Positions 47,070-58,702 of a stretch of DNA of 64,000 bases are shown piece by piece. Both the position numbers and the translations under genes were made by a program. The stretch lies in assembly GCA_024663395.1 (NCBI GenBank), contig JANFAH010000044.1, positions 434,001-498,000 of the forward strand, in the 5' to 3' direction. The notes under the pieces were generated by a model. The model had not been told where the DNA came from, made no database searches, and was given only the letters and a program-made list of their open reading frames with translations. How positions within the stretch are numbered: position 1 is the first letter of the stretch; each line of letters opens with the position of its first letter. This DNA comes from Pisolithus tinctorius (Eukaryota; Basidiomycota; Agaricomycetes; Boletales; Pisolithaceae).

Positions 47070-48394
47070 AAACGAACCTGAACTGCCTCCAGCTGTCATC
47101 GCCTTACGACGATGATGGCCTGGTCGTTCCTCGAGAACCTGCCCACCACGTCTTCCGTGTACCCCCTGCGTCAGAGAGACGCCCGTCCACATTCTTCGTG
47201 TACATCGTATCAACGTGCCTCTCTTACTATGTCGCTGCAGTCCTAGTCATTCCCCCCGGAACGCGTGTGTTGCGCATCGCACTGTGGCCACTCGTCGCCG
47301 TCTTGGCTTGTCGAGCCACCATGCATCGATTTCACAGGCGGGGATCCTCAGGAAACGTTTTTCAATGTTGATTTTGCGGTATGCTCTACTCATGTCATGT
47401 TTCATTCTTCTCACGCTGGGTGGTCCCTGGTCTGTGTAGCTCATTATGTTCTGCTTCGTTGTCCGCACGCTCGAATGGAAAACTGCAAAAGACCCACTCA
47501 AACGCCATCTCTGGCCTGCCGGTTCTCCTCCCTCCGTCTTCATGGACGCGCTGGACCTTTCCACCAATGTCCTTGGCGTCAGTTGGAACTGGTCCGGAAA
47601 CCTTTGGTTTCCTCTGGACACGCATCCCTCCTCGCATGGATGGTTCGCAGCACATGTCTTACTGTCTACATGGTACCACAGCATTGTATTTGGTGCATTC
47701 CACCTTGCTACGCAAGCATTTTCCCCCGAGACCTTCACTGTTCTAAGTGAAGGCACGATCTTCGATGCGACACTTTCTCCTCTTATCCGATATGTTCGAT
47801 CCATCCTCACCACTGCCTTCGCCTCAGTTGCCATCTTTGCTATTGTGCATCTAGTATATGACATTGCTACACTCATCGGTGTCGTTGCGCTTCGGCAAGA
47901 CCCTGCGCAATGGCCGCCGGTATTCGACAAGCCATGGAAAGCAGACTTGTTGGGTGACTTCTGGGGTTATAGGTGGCATCAACCGTTTCAGCGGACATTC
48001 GTCGTTGTCGGGGGATGGCCTCTCGGGAACGCGTTCGGACGTAATATGTGTTGGGATCATTCCTCGCATCAGGGGCAGTCCACAACATCGTGGTAGTCAT
48101 GCTCAATCAAAGTGTCGAACGGTGGTGCATGCTCCTCGCGTTTGGGATGATGGCCGTTGAGGTATCCTTGAGCGCATGCTCACACGGATGGCAGGGAAGG
48201 AAGTGGGTGGGTCGACTGGAAGAGTGTGGTCGATGACTTGGTTGTTGGTGTGGGGAAGTATCATGATGGATGGGTTTACGCGAGCGGGGTTGCTTGCATC
48301 AACAATCTTGTTGAATACTGCATTCCCCGTCAAAGGGATCGTGACACACTATGTGACGGCGTTGAATAGGTGGTTGAGGGAATGTGCATCATAG
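47070..48394 (+). pseudogene. Wax-synthase/MBOAT-2-like membrane acyltransferase with frame breaks
   Basis: Hydrophobic segments FFVYIVSTCLSYYVAAVLVI and RIALWPLVAVLACRAT are followed, after a frame change near 47330, by IDFTGGDPQETFFNVDFA, a 60-70 bp intron (GTATGC...GTGTAG) and LIMFCFVVRTLEWKTAKDPL. Then come FMDALDLSTNVLGVSWNWSG, WPPVFDKPWKADLLGDFWGY, RWHQPFQRTFVVVGGWPLGN and, after another break near 48040, VLGSFLASGAVHNIVVVMLN and TGRVWSMTWLLVWGSIMMDG. The D-F-W-G-x-R-W-H-Q and S-G-x-x-H motifs mark the fungal wax-synthase-like family, often tied to terpenoid or lipid esters. At least three single-base breaks and no clear start. It lies between the two copies of duplication 2. Confidence 0.65.
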
Positions 48395-48804
48395 TGTGCT
48401 CTGCTCTCCCTGTACTGTGACACCGGGCTACCTGCCTTCTGTATGTGCACGATCTAGCTATAGACCCGCCGAATGGGTCAGGTTGTACACAACCGGTGTA
48501 GCTCTAATTACCCCTCTCTCGACTCTTGGAGATGGTGTGTCGAGTCGTCATATTTCGTCTTCTCAGTCTCCGTTTGGGCGGGATTTTGCTGGCTTCCCTT
48601 CCGAGACAAATCATTCCCCCCTGCGTCGGTGTTCGTTCCAAATAAGGTAACACCGGCACCAACTCTCGCCCACAGGCATCGGTGTTGAACCCACCTTTGT
48701 GGTGTAATTCAGCTTGCTGTACGAGCGTTTTTGCCTGAGACATTCATCGTTCCTTTGACCCTACACTTCCCCCTCTGATCCGATACATCCAAGCCAGTGT
48801 CCAC
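48395..48804. other. Spacer before copy 2 of duplication 2
   Basis: About 400 bp without a gene. Short frames are unsupported. Wax-synthase-like fragments (for example ACGAGCGTTTTTGCCTGAGA-CATTCATCGTTC near 48720, similar to 47715) suggest a small partial repeat of that gene next to the duplication edge. Confidence 0.35.
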
Positions 48805-50640
48805 ACCTCCCGCCGCCCTCCCAGCTGCACTTCCCCCCCGTCAGCTCGTCTCGTTCCAACGTCAACACCCTCCTGCCTCTCAATCCGCCAAATCGCACCA
48901 CTCCCTATCGTCACTCGTCTCCACCGCCATCCTGGCCCACGTCCCTCCATCGAACTTCTAGCTCTCGCGAAGACATCCTCCCCGCATCTGGCCTTCTCCA
49001 TCCGCGACAACACCCCTCTTCGCTTTCCATCCACCAAAACACACCTGCCCGATCAGAACCAAGACAATTCAAGGGCGAACAACTGCAACCACCACCACCA
49101 CCACCACCCACTCCATCACAATCTCAAAAGGACAGCGACGACAACATGCCAGAGACGAGCGACTTCGTCAAGAAACTGCACAAGTACGTCCTCCTCTCGG
49201 CCATCCTTCCGATCCACTGCTTACTTGCAATCAGGATGCTTGAGGATCAATCCTTCTCACATGTGGTATCATGGAGTCCAAACAGTGATTGCTTTGTCGT
49301 AAAGGACGGTCTTCCTGCTTCTTTCTTGCTCTATCTCTCATCACCCGTCATCATCTCGCTTCCGACCTCGTTCTTGAGTTCTCCTGCCCTACTCACATCT
49401 CCCCTTCCAATAGGACATGAACGACTCCATGAAATCAATCCTCCCTCGCATGTTTAAACACTCTAATTTTGCCTCGTTTGTCAGGCAACTGAACAAATAA
49501 GACTTCCAAAAGGTGGGTGTGCGCATATATCGTATGCATCTTACATACGCACTCTGGTGTCTCTTATGACCAGACGACATTGCCATTCTGACATGTACTC
49601 CAGGTCAAAAGTACCGACGACACCCAGTTTGGTGAACACTCGTGGACATTCTGACATCCCGACTTCCACGCCGACCGGAGAGCAGCCTTGAAAAACGTAA
49701 AACGCAAGGTCCCTGCAGCGCGTAAATCAGCACCATCAGGGCCCGGTATCGGACCCTCTACGTTAGGTCGTTCTGGCTCAGCCGGACCCCTAGGTGGCGA
49801 ATCGAAATCTCTCCAAACGCAAACCAACACCCTCGCGTCGCATACGAGTGCACTGCAGATCCAGCATTCAGCGCTCCAGTCGCAGATGATCGCCTTCTAG
49901 TCCCAAGCCAACGCATCGTATGCTCAAAATGCGACACTTCAATCCGTCGCAACATGATTGCAGAACACCGTGTCTGGCTTTCAGAGCGGAATGTCAGGAT
50001 TACAGCAGTAAGTCGCGGCGCTGCAGTCTCAGAAAGACTCTCTGAGGACACAGCTGCGTAGGTCAGAAGATCGAGTGAGAGGTCTGGAAAGGTGTTACAA
50101 GGACGCGCTTGGAGAATTGGTGCATTTCCAGTGGAATCTTGCTCGGCGGGATGATTTGATGCGGAGTCTAGTGCAATATTTTCTGCGTGCGGAAGGCGGC
50201 GAGTCTGCTTACTTTCTTGGTTTGGATTTTGCTCTGTTCGTTCGTGTTCCGTGTTATTTGGGTCAAAGAAACTGATGGGTTGTCAAGTGCAGCTAGATTA
50301 TGAGGGTTGGGTCGCGGGTGCAATAGATCCTTGCACCTTACCCCGTGTCTTCTGTGTCTGCCTCTCCGATGCACGTTCGTATACTCATCCTTGTTCCTGA
50401 GCGAAGCACAAAGATTCCGTCCTCGCAACATCCATCGCACCTGGACCAGCACCACATACAGCTGGCCTTGCAAACAACTCCCAGCAAATACAAGGACCCC
50501 ATACAGCTGTGGTGCCTCCCCCGACAAGATCAGGGTCTCTGGAGCACAGCATTACTCCCAACACGCATCCACCTCCGTCCATGTTCGGCATGTCGATGAA
50601 AATGACGCACGCATGCACGCATCTTATGACTTGCACATAT
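48805..50640 (+). pseudogene. SKN7 copy 2: stops and loss of the receiver domain
   Basis: Matches 31950-33770. The HSF domain is broken by TAA at 49498-49500 (NK-stop where copy 1 has NKYDFHK) and there are further stops in the coiled coil (for example TAG near 49900 and TGA near 49957). At about 50600 the match jumps from the copy 1 position about 33770 to about 36320, so the whole receiver domain is deleted; both edges are GAAAAT/GACGCACGC-like. No function expected. Confidence 0.9.
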
Positions 50641-51285
50641 GCAATTGGTTTTTTTTCCCTGCCTACTTTTTCATGCTGGTGTTTCTTTGCACAACTGTAC
50701 CCCATTGACAAACTTTTTTTCTTTTGTTCACGCATGCCTACAATGCTATCTTGTCGTTGCTATCATATAGGAATTTACTGCGTTGATGAATCAATAATGA
50801 TTATGTGTAGACGGTAATCTTGGATATATGTAAAAAAACCATCAGCTGAATGCTGAGCTTAATACATAGGCGGTACGTCTGATTCTAATACGTGTATGAA
50901 GAACACGTGTATGTATATTTGTAGATCGGTGACCATGACGGGGACGTCGTGGGTATGGATCCTCTAACAATGAAACGGAGATGCGGTACAACCTGCAGAA
51001 ACCCTGAGCGGTACCGAGTGTTGATAGATGACAATTTCAACTTGAATTGAATCGTGTACCGCACAAAACGATTCAATCTTCGAGGATGGGAGACCCTAAC
51101 GGTTGGATGTATCTGATCGTATAGACTAATCCTCTACTCAAAACACTAGCATCTGTGGAACGGTTCTGCCAGAAGCTAGACAGTAAACCTCAAATGACGG
51201 ATGAAAAGACACCATACCCACAACCGGGAGATGACAACGAGAATGGAATGGCTGTGGAACTCGGGGGTATCCCAAGGGCAGCTTA

Positions 51286-52654
51286 CTAGCCAAGCCAACG
51301 GTCCACCTTATCCCACACCACAGCCTGCTCCTCTGTCCACTCCTCCCTTTTCTCCCGCACACAGGCAGGACATAATCCCTCAGCTGCCCAACCGAGTTGC
51401 TTTATGAACTGCAGGGTCTCGAGAGGTTTGTACACCCCACCGTCCGAGATCGCGGAGGGGATCACGAGTGACATCCATTTATCGGCAAACACGTCCGTGC
51501 ATGCCATATGTGGCGTTGTGGGCTGGGAAAGAAGAGCGTTAAACAGGAGCGAAAATTGTAGTTAATAGGGCGTTCGATGAGAAAGGGGGAGGGGGAATCA
51601 TTCATTGCGTGCCGCAGTGCGACTGGTGGTTTCCGGTACGCACAAGAGCCCCACAAAGGATCGCACCTACCGGTGTGAACAATATGGGCGTGACATGATC
51701 CACAATCCCAGCCATCAACCTCCCGCATCTCTCTACATCTGCAGGCGACAGGACACTGTGTCTCGTCTTCGAGTCTTCGACGATGCCACCTTGACCGTTC
51801 TCCAGATTGTTTTCTCTTTTGTTCATTTCTCTTTCCTGCTCACCTACCTCTACCTCTTCTGCCTCGAAATCGGTTGTTGTGACGAGGCTGTAATAAATGC
51901 CTTTTCGGATCTGAGGAAGAACACGATTATTTTTCAGTATGGATACGACATTTTGTTCACGCGATGGGACCGAATCAGACATAAGTCCGTCCGAATACAG
52001 GTATTTAAAAAACGGTTCAGTTGACGGAGACGGACTTACCGATCTGATGTCGTACGCGGTCGTCAGTGCCAATGCCTCCTCTAGATGATCGGGATGCGTA
52101 AACGGTAAAGGACCACTTGGAAACATCGCTTCTAAGTAGCTTCGCACGAGAGCGTGTAAGCCGGGAAAGTCGAGTTGGGATGGGGAGGACACGCGGAGGA
52201 TCGAAGCGACATGATTGAATGGAGACTTTGATGATGGAGGGCTGTGAGGAGAAAGGGGGGAGGGGTTCAATCGTCAGCATAATACCTGATATCAAGCCAT
52301 GGTTGTTGCAACGTAGACACGGGAAAATGCTCAGGTATCATGGTATAGATGTTCCAGCAATGACACGAATTCTTCCACCCGTACGCCAAGTCCAGGTGGG
52401 ACTGTCACCTTTGATATGCGCGGGTTATCCGACTCGACTGACTCCCCTTCGTCTGTACCGGGGCCTTTGAGAACGCGGCCAAAGTATGTCGACTGTCGGG
52501 CGAGCAGGCTCGAATGTAGTTTGAATAGAACTGTGCCTTCATCCAGGACACGATTGCTGAGCGTCCGATAGATGGTGACGATAACGGCACCATCATCGAA
52601 CCAGTACTTGGCGTGCTGATGACTTCGGATCGCTATTGCATTGGATAATGGCAT
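51286..52654 (-). pseudogene. BTB/POZ-domain protein, copy 3 (lost splice donor)
   Basis: All exons are present: AKYWFDDGAVIVTIYRTL with the correct four-G tract, SPSQLDFPGLHALVRSYLEA, IRKGIYYSLVTTTDFEAEEV, DVERCGRLMAGIVDHVTPIL and MACTDVFADKWMSLVIPSAI to the stop at 51286. The donor of intron 1, GTGAGC in copies 1 and 2, is CTGAGC here (near 52333), so normal splicing after YHDT should fail. Otherwise it would be the best copy. The last exon has a C-x2-C pair (GLCPACVREK). Confidence 0.7.
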
Positions 52655-52862
52655 ACCCCTCGACGTCCAAGATGGACAGTACTGTAATGATGGAAGCCGA
52701 TACTTAAATAATTACATAAGCACATGCGTAAGTGAGAAGATAGGCGCCTTGATATCGGTCGACTTGCTGTGGATCGATACCACGACGACGGGCTTCACGC
52801 TGATCCTCCGCACGTCTTAAACTCCGCATTTTGAAGTACACAGAATCGTATCTTACATTCAC

Positions 52863-55800
52863 ATGGCTCCTGGTCGTATCAAGAAGTGGTTCAAGTCGCT
52901 CGGCAGTGATTCGCATCGCACCCGCCAGAGCGATCCAGGTGATATAGCTCCTGCTGCAGCTGAAGCTACGGTTGCAGGTATGATATTGTTCTAGCCTACG
53001 AAACATGACATGCTTAATGTGGGGACACAGAAGCTAGCGATCTTATTAGTGATGTGGCGAATCCAGTTCCCCCTCAGATTGAAGTGACTCCGGAAGGTAT
53101 TAATTGTCGCTCTTCGTGAAACCCACATTGTCTAATGCCGGGTCTCAGCAACTGCGTCTTCTGGACCTGCTTACCGTCTCAATTCTGAGATGGCTCAAGA
53201 ATACATGAAAAAAATTGAGCGCTTTCGAATTCTGGTCATGGGAAGAGCGAATGCCGGTAAAACCACCATCCTCCAAAGAGTGTGCAGCTCTACAGAAAAC
53301 CCAGAGATCTTCGATGGGAAAGGAAACAAGGTATAGTACCTATGGGGTGGGTGAAGCCTATCTAACAATTTCAGATTGAGGGTGATGTCGTGCAAGGCAC
53401 TCTGAAAGTAAGATGCCACATCGACTTGTGGAAATTGATATTGATGCTGAGTGCTCTCAGCGTGGTGTCCATAAGATTGAGCATGAGCTCGTATTTCGTA
53501 GTAACCTAGGCTTGGTGTTCCATGACTCCGGTGGGTTCGAGGCAGGTTCCACCCGACAGTTTGACGAGATGAGTAAATTTGTGGTTTACCATGGAGCCAC
53601 GACGAGGGTGAATGAACGAATCCATGCCATCTGGTAAGGAATACATTGCGAGTAAATACGGGCTAACTGAACAGACAAATGTAGGTTTTGCATCCCCATG
53701 ACAGACTACCACAGGACAGTAACTGCAGCTGAGCAGAAATTCTTCAATGAGTGTGACACAGGGCATGGTAAGACAAAAACCATCACAGGTATGATCACAT
53801 GTGACCAGCTTTCTGCTTAGTTCCTGTGATAGTGCTATTGACCAAGGTGGATGCCTTGTACCTCCCTGCACTTAGGGGGCTTCTGGATGAAGGTTTGGCC
53901 ATAGCTGAGGCAAAGGAAAGGGCAGCAGAAAAGCAGGGAGAACTGTTGGAAAAGTGGCTTGACCACATAAAACAGGAGCTTGGCAAGTGCCAGTTTCCAC
54001 CTAAAGGATATGTGTCACTTCAGAGTGAGTATTTCATTACTCAGAGATGGTGCTACTAGAAAATTCTGGTGGCAGAGATGCATCAAGAGAGTGCAGACTG
54101 CAGTGCTTTGATGCAGTGCACAGCAAATGTGTTGAATGAGGAAGGTTTACAAAGGTTACTTATATCAACACAGCAGTCAAGTATTGCACTATGTGTTCAA
54201 TATGCTGTGCACAAGTAAGTAAGGAAGTGTGTTTTGGTGCAGATACTGATCTTCTCAAGGACATTGAGAAACAGAATGGAGCTAGGTTTCAAGGGAAGAT
54301 TGCAGATGGATGCAAAACAGTTGGAATGTGACTTGCTGAAATGGTTTCCAAATTGTCATGTAAGTGACCACATTCTTTGAACAGATGGAGTGGGTGACAT
54401 GCCCATTTTATGTTTCCTTGCATGTATTAATAGCAGGTGAGTAATTAATGGCATGCCCATGATGGATTTGCTGACTGTGGTCATCCATTCCCTTGATGTT
54501 GGTGGCATGGCAGTATGTGAGTGATTTCATGTCATGGTTGGCTGGATGTCTGCTCAATGGCCTCACTTGCATTCTTGATGTTGGTGGCATCACAGTATGT
54601 GAGTTATTTCATGTCATGTTTAGCTGGATGTCTGCTCAATGGCCTCACATGCACTCTTGATGTTGGTGGCATGACAGGAGGTGAGTGATTTCATGTCATG
54701 TTTAGCTGGATGTCTGCTCAATGACCTCACTTGTACTCTTGATGTTGGTGACATGACAGGAGGCAAGTGATTTCATGTCATGTTTAGCTGGATGTCTGCT
54801 CAATGGCCTCACTTGCACTCTTGATGTTGGTGGCATGACAGGGTGTGAGTGATTTGATGGCATTTTTAGCTGTATGCCTGCTCAATGGCCTCACTTGCAC
54901 TCTTGATGTTGGTGGCATCACAGTGGGTGAGTGATTTCATGTCATGGTTAGCTGGATGTCTGCTCAATGGCCTCACTTGCACTCTTGATGTTGGTGACAT
55001 TACAGTGGGTGAGTGATTTGATGGCATGTGTAGCTGGATGTCTGCTCAATGGCTTCACTTGCATTCTTGATGTTGGTGGCATCACAGCCTGTGAGTGATT
55101 TGATGGCATGTTTAGCTGGATGTCTGCTCAATGGCCTCACTTGCACTCTTGATGTTGGTGGCATCACAGTGGGTGAGTGATTTGATGGCATGTTTAGCTG
55201 GATGTCTGCTCAATGGCCTCACTTGCACTCTTGATGTTGGTGGCATCACAGGAGGTGAGTGATTTCATGCCATGTTCAGCTGGATGTCTGCTCAATGGCC
55301 TCACTTGCACTCTTGATGTTGGTGGCATCACAGGATGTGAGTGATTTGATGGCATGTTTAGCTGGATGTCTGCTCAATGGCCTCACTTGCACTCTTGATG
55401 TTGGTGGCATCACAGGGGGTGGGTGATTTGATGGCATGTTTAGCTGGATGTCTGCTCAATGGCCTCACTTGCACTCTTGATGTTGGTGGCATGACAGTAT
55501 GTGAGTGATTTGATGGCATGTTTAGCTGGATGTCTGCTCAATGGCTTCACTTGCACTCTTGATGTTGGTGGCATCACAGTGGGTGAGTGATTTGATGGCA
55601 TGTTTAGCTGGATGTCTGCTCAATGGCCTCACTTGCACTCTTGATGTTGGTGGCATCACAGTGGGTGAGTGATTTGATGGCATGTTTGGCTGGATGTCTG
55701 CTCAATGGCCTCACTTGCACTCTTGATGTTGGTGGCATCACAGCGGGTGAGTGATTTCATGCCATGTTTGGCTGGATGTCTGCTCAATGGCCTCACTTGC

Positions 55801-57241
55801 ACTCTTGATGTTGGTGGCATCACAGCAGGTGAGTGATTTCATGCCATGTTCAGCTGGATGTCTGCTCAATGGCCTCACTTGCACTCTTGATGTTGGTGGC
55901 ATCACAGTGGGTGAGTGATTTCATGCCATGTTCAGCTGGATGTCTGCTCAATGGCCTCACTTGCACTCTTGATGTTGGTGGCATCACAGTGGGTGAGTGA
56001 TTTCATGCCATGTTCAGCTGGATGTCTGCTCAATGGCCTCATTTGCACTCTTGATGTTGGTGGCATGACAGCATGTGAGTGATTTGATGGCATGTTTAGC
56101 TGGATGTCTGCTCAATGGCCTCACTTGCACTCTTGATGTTGGTGGCATCACAGGATGTGAGTGATTTGACGGCATGTTTAGCTGGATGTCTGCTCAATGG
56201 CCTCACTTGCACTCATGATGTTGGTGGCATCACAGGAGGTGAGTGATTTGATGGCATGTTTAGCTGGATGTCTGCTCAATGGCCTCACTTGCACTCTTGA
56301 TGTTGGTGGCATGACAGCATGTGAGTGATTTGATGGCATGTTTAGCTGGATGTCTGCTCAGTGCAATACCACACACTGTTCATGATGATGGTATGGCAGA
56401 ATGTATGTGAATTTAATCCAATGTTAGATCTTTCCTGATTCCCTGGACCTCTATACTTTGGGTTCCACTTGACTTGTAGCTTGTAAGTGTTTCTACTCTG
56501 TTACCCCTGATATTTGCTACATTTTATGAACTCCCTAAACCACCATTTATGGCAGAATGTGAGTGGTTGCATGCTTTTTCACATGCATATACTGATCATG
56601 ATTGTGTGGTGGTGCCCTTGGTGTGACCTCTTCCATGGCAGGAGGTGTGTAACCTATAGCAGCCACAACTGGCTACATTTCTCATCCATGTATACTTTGA
56701 CCATATTTGTCACACATCTGCCATTTAAACTCTTAGCTTGTAAGCATTGGCCTAATACCCCTTTTTGTCTAAGGCAAACATACAGAGTACCAGTCAAAAT
56801 TTGAAGTCAATACTGCTGTTCAAATGCCAGCTCTGCCCAAAGATGTCACTTTGTTGGGGAGGTTCCCAAGTCTCCAGTCAATGGCTGAACATGCCATTGG
56901 TAGGTGTTTCCCATTCCCTACAGAAGATATACTCACTGCTCTAGGATGCTTGCTTGTTGCTGAGTATTCTTACTTTTTAATGCAGCAAGGGCAACATCTT
57001 TGGCAGGAGGTTTTGTCATTGAGTGTGGAGGAATACAACAGGTCCAAAATACAAGCTGCCATTTCAAATGCTGTCAAGGCAGCTTTTCATGACTGTAAAG
57101 GTGATATGGATGGTTTATGTGATGCTATTATCAAGATCATCACTGAGTATCGCATGTGTAAGTGGACATTTTCACTATTTATGGAGTTACCATTCTGAGA
57201 TGTTTTCAGCAAACATGCTGTTGAAGGCCAATAAAGTTTGA
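52863..57241 (+). CDS. P-loop GTPase-like protein with single-codon exon array, copy 2
   Basis: Same exon plan as 38571-41969 and no stop or frameshift seen in the larger exons. G1 is ILVMGRANAGKTTILQRV, G3 FHDSGGFEAGS and G4 VIVLLTKVDAL; the G3 DSGG is closer to a usual D-x-x-G than the DSCG of copy 1. The pre-array exon ends LLKWFPNCH with donor GTAAGT, so phase 0 is certain here. After 29 three-base exons the chain resumes at 56794 with SKFEVNTAVQMPALPKDV, passes QGQHLWQEVLSLSVEEYN and ends NMLLKANKV. The 5' half is CpG-normal, the 3' half from about 53680 CpG-free. Confidence 0.75.
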
Positions 57242-57837
57242 ATATGGTCAAAACATTCAGAGTAGCATGTCTAGGTATGGGACTATTTCTTGTCATCAAT
57301 TTGTAAGGCATGCTCAACATTCAATTTGCACTGCAATATACCTGGCATCAGTGTGAGGTTGGAGCTTGTCACACATAAATTCATTTCTCTACTGTTTCTT
57401 ACTGGATATGAATGATTGAAGTTTGAAACATTGTGTTTACTTGTATACATTGATGTGATGTAAAAATATGGAATCCAACCAGAGAATGTGTCTGAACCAA
57501 TGGTAAATACTCCTACATGTAAATACCCATGGCCATGGTGGTGCTTATGTACAGGTTTCATAAGGTGTACCTTTGTATTTGTTCCAGTCATGCTCATTGC
57601 TTGCAACAATGCTTCCACCATCAAGTGCACTCAACCCAATGGCTTTAAACCCTGCTGCAAGATATTCATGTCATAGTGTTATCACTTTTGAGGTTGTCAT
57701 GTGTTCAGAGACTGACTCATTTGCACCAGTCCAATCCCTAGGTGAGTCTGGACCAGGGATGGCAACCCTGGTGACCATCACTGCTTGGTAGCTGAGACCC
57801 AGCTCTCCCCATTTCTGTTTCAAAGTCAGCTGTCATG
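53680..57837. other. CpG-free block, copy 2
   Basis: Only three CpG found in about 4.2 kb (55744, 56169, 57145 approximately), with the same left edge as in copy 1 (intron before FCIPMTDYHRT). To the right CpG stays low up to about 62.7 kb, unlike copy 1. Confidence 0.8.
54434..56739 (+). repeat. Array of 29 single-codon exons, copy 2
   Basis: The core (54517-56399) is exactly 23 introns of 79 bp plus 22 triplets. Triplets: TGG seven times, GAG five, TAT three, CAG, GAT, CAT, AAT and CTT twice, GGT, CCT, GGG and CGG once; no stop codon. One donor is GCAAGT (near 54772), the accepted GC-AG form, and one is GTGGGT (near 55420). The units fall into blocks: GATTTCATGTCATG near the left end, GATTTGATGGCATG through most of the array, GATTTCATGCCATGTTCAGC around 55260 and 55840-56030. 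The last five triplets (AAT CTT AAT GAG CTT) and their introns equal those of copy 1. Confidence 0.8.
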
Positions 57838-58600
57838 ACGAGAGTGTAATAAATGGCCATTTGGATCTAAGGATGAGCACAATTATTCCCTGGTGCAAAA
57901 TTGTGTTGTTCACATGATGTGACTGATCCAGATGTAAGTCTGTCCAAATATGGGTACAAAAAAACAGTTAGGTCGACGAAGATGGACTTATTGATCTGGT
58001 GTTGTCCACCATCATCAGTGCCAATGCCTCCTCGAGATGATTGGGATGCATAAACAGCAAAGGGCCACTTGGAAACATCGCTTCCAAGTAGCTTCACACA
58101 AGAGCACGTAAGCTGGGAAAGTCGAGCTGTGATGGGGAGGTCACACGAAGGATCGAAGTGACATAATTGGAGACTTCAATGACAGAGGACTGTGAGGAGG
58201 AAGGGGGGAGGAGTTCAATTGTCAATATACCACCTGATATTGAGCCATGGTTGTTGCAATGTAGACACTGAAAAATGCTCATGTATCATGGTATGGATGT
58301 TCCAGTAATGACATGAATTCTTCAACCTGTATGCCATGTCCAGGTGGGACTGTCACCTATGATATTCATGAGTTATCCAATGCATCTGACTCCCCTTCAT
58401 CTGTACCTGGGCCTTTGAGCACATGGCCCAAGTATGTCGAGTGTCAAGTGAGCAGGCTTGAATGTAGTTTGAATAGAACTGTGTCTTCCTCCAGGTTATG
58501 ATTGCTGAGTGTCCAATGGATAGTGATGATGACAGACCCATCGCCAAACCAGTATGTTGTGTGCTCATCACCTCAGATTGCTATTCCATTAGAAAATCAC
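57838..58600 (-). pseudogene. BTB/POZ-domain protein, copy 4 (3' truncated, CpG-decayed)
   Basis: Equivalent of BTB copy 2 at 42530-43327 with the same truncation point. Nearly every CpG of copy 2 reads TG or CA here: in the first 150 bp I count about 11 of 12 changed. The frame is broken and exon 1 lacks a start like that of the other copies. Confidence 0.85.
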
Positions 58601-58702
58601 ACATCCCTTGATGTCCAAGATGGTCAGATAATGAGGCAAACCAACAAAGCCAGATCAGTTTATGATTATGCAAGGAAAGTCCACACTAATGCCAGCCAGT
58701 GA

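Noticed and set aside
47247..47930. 227-codon minus-strand frame
   Set aside because: Lies opposite recognisable wax-synthase exons; Arg/Cys-rich antisense artefact.
54517..56399. Frame-retaining translation of whole 82 bp units as a repeat protein
   Set aside because: 82 is not a multiple of three and the units contain stops in all frames on the plus strand; minus-strand frames such as those with NHSHAVMPPTSR are a by-product of the repeat.
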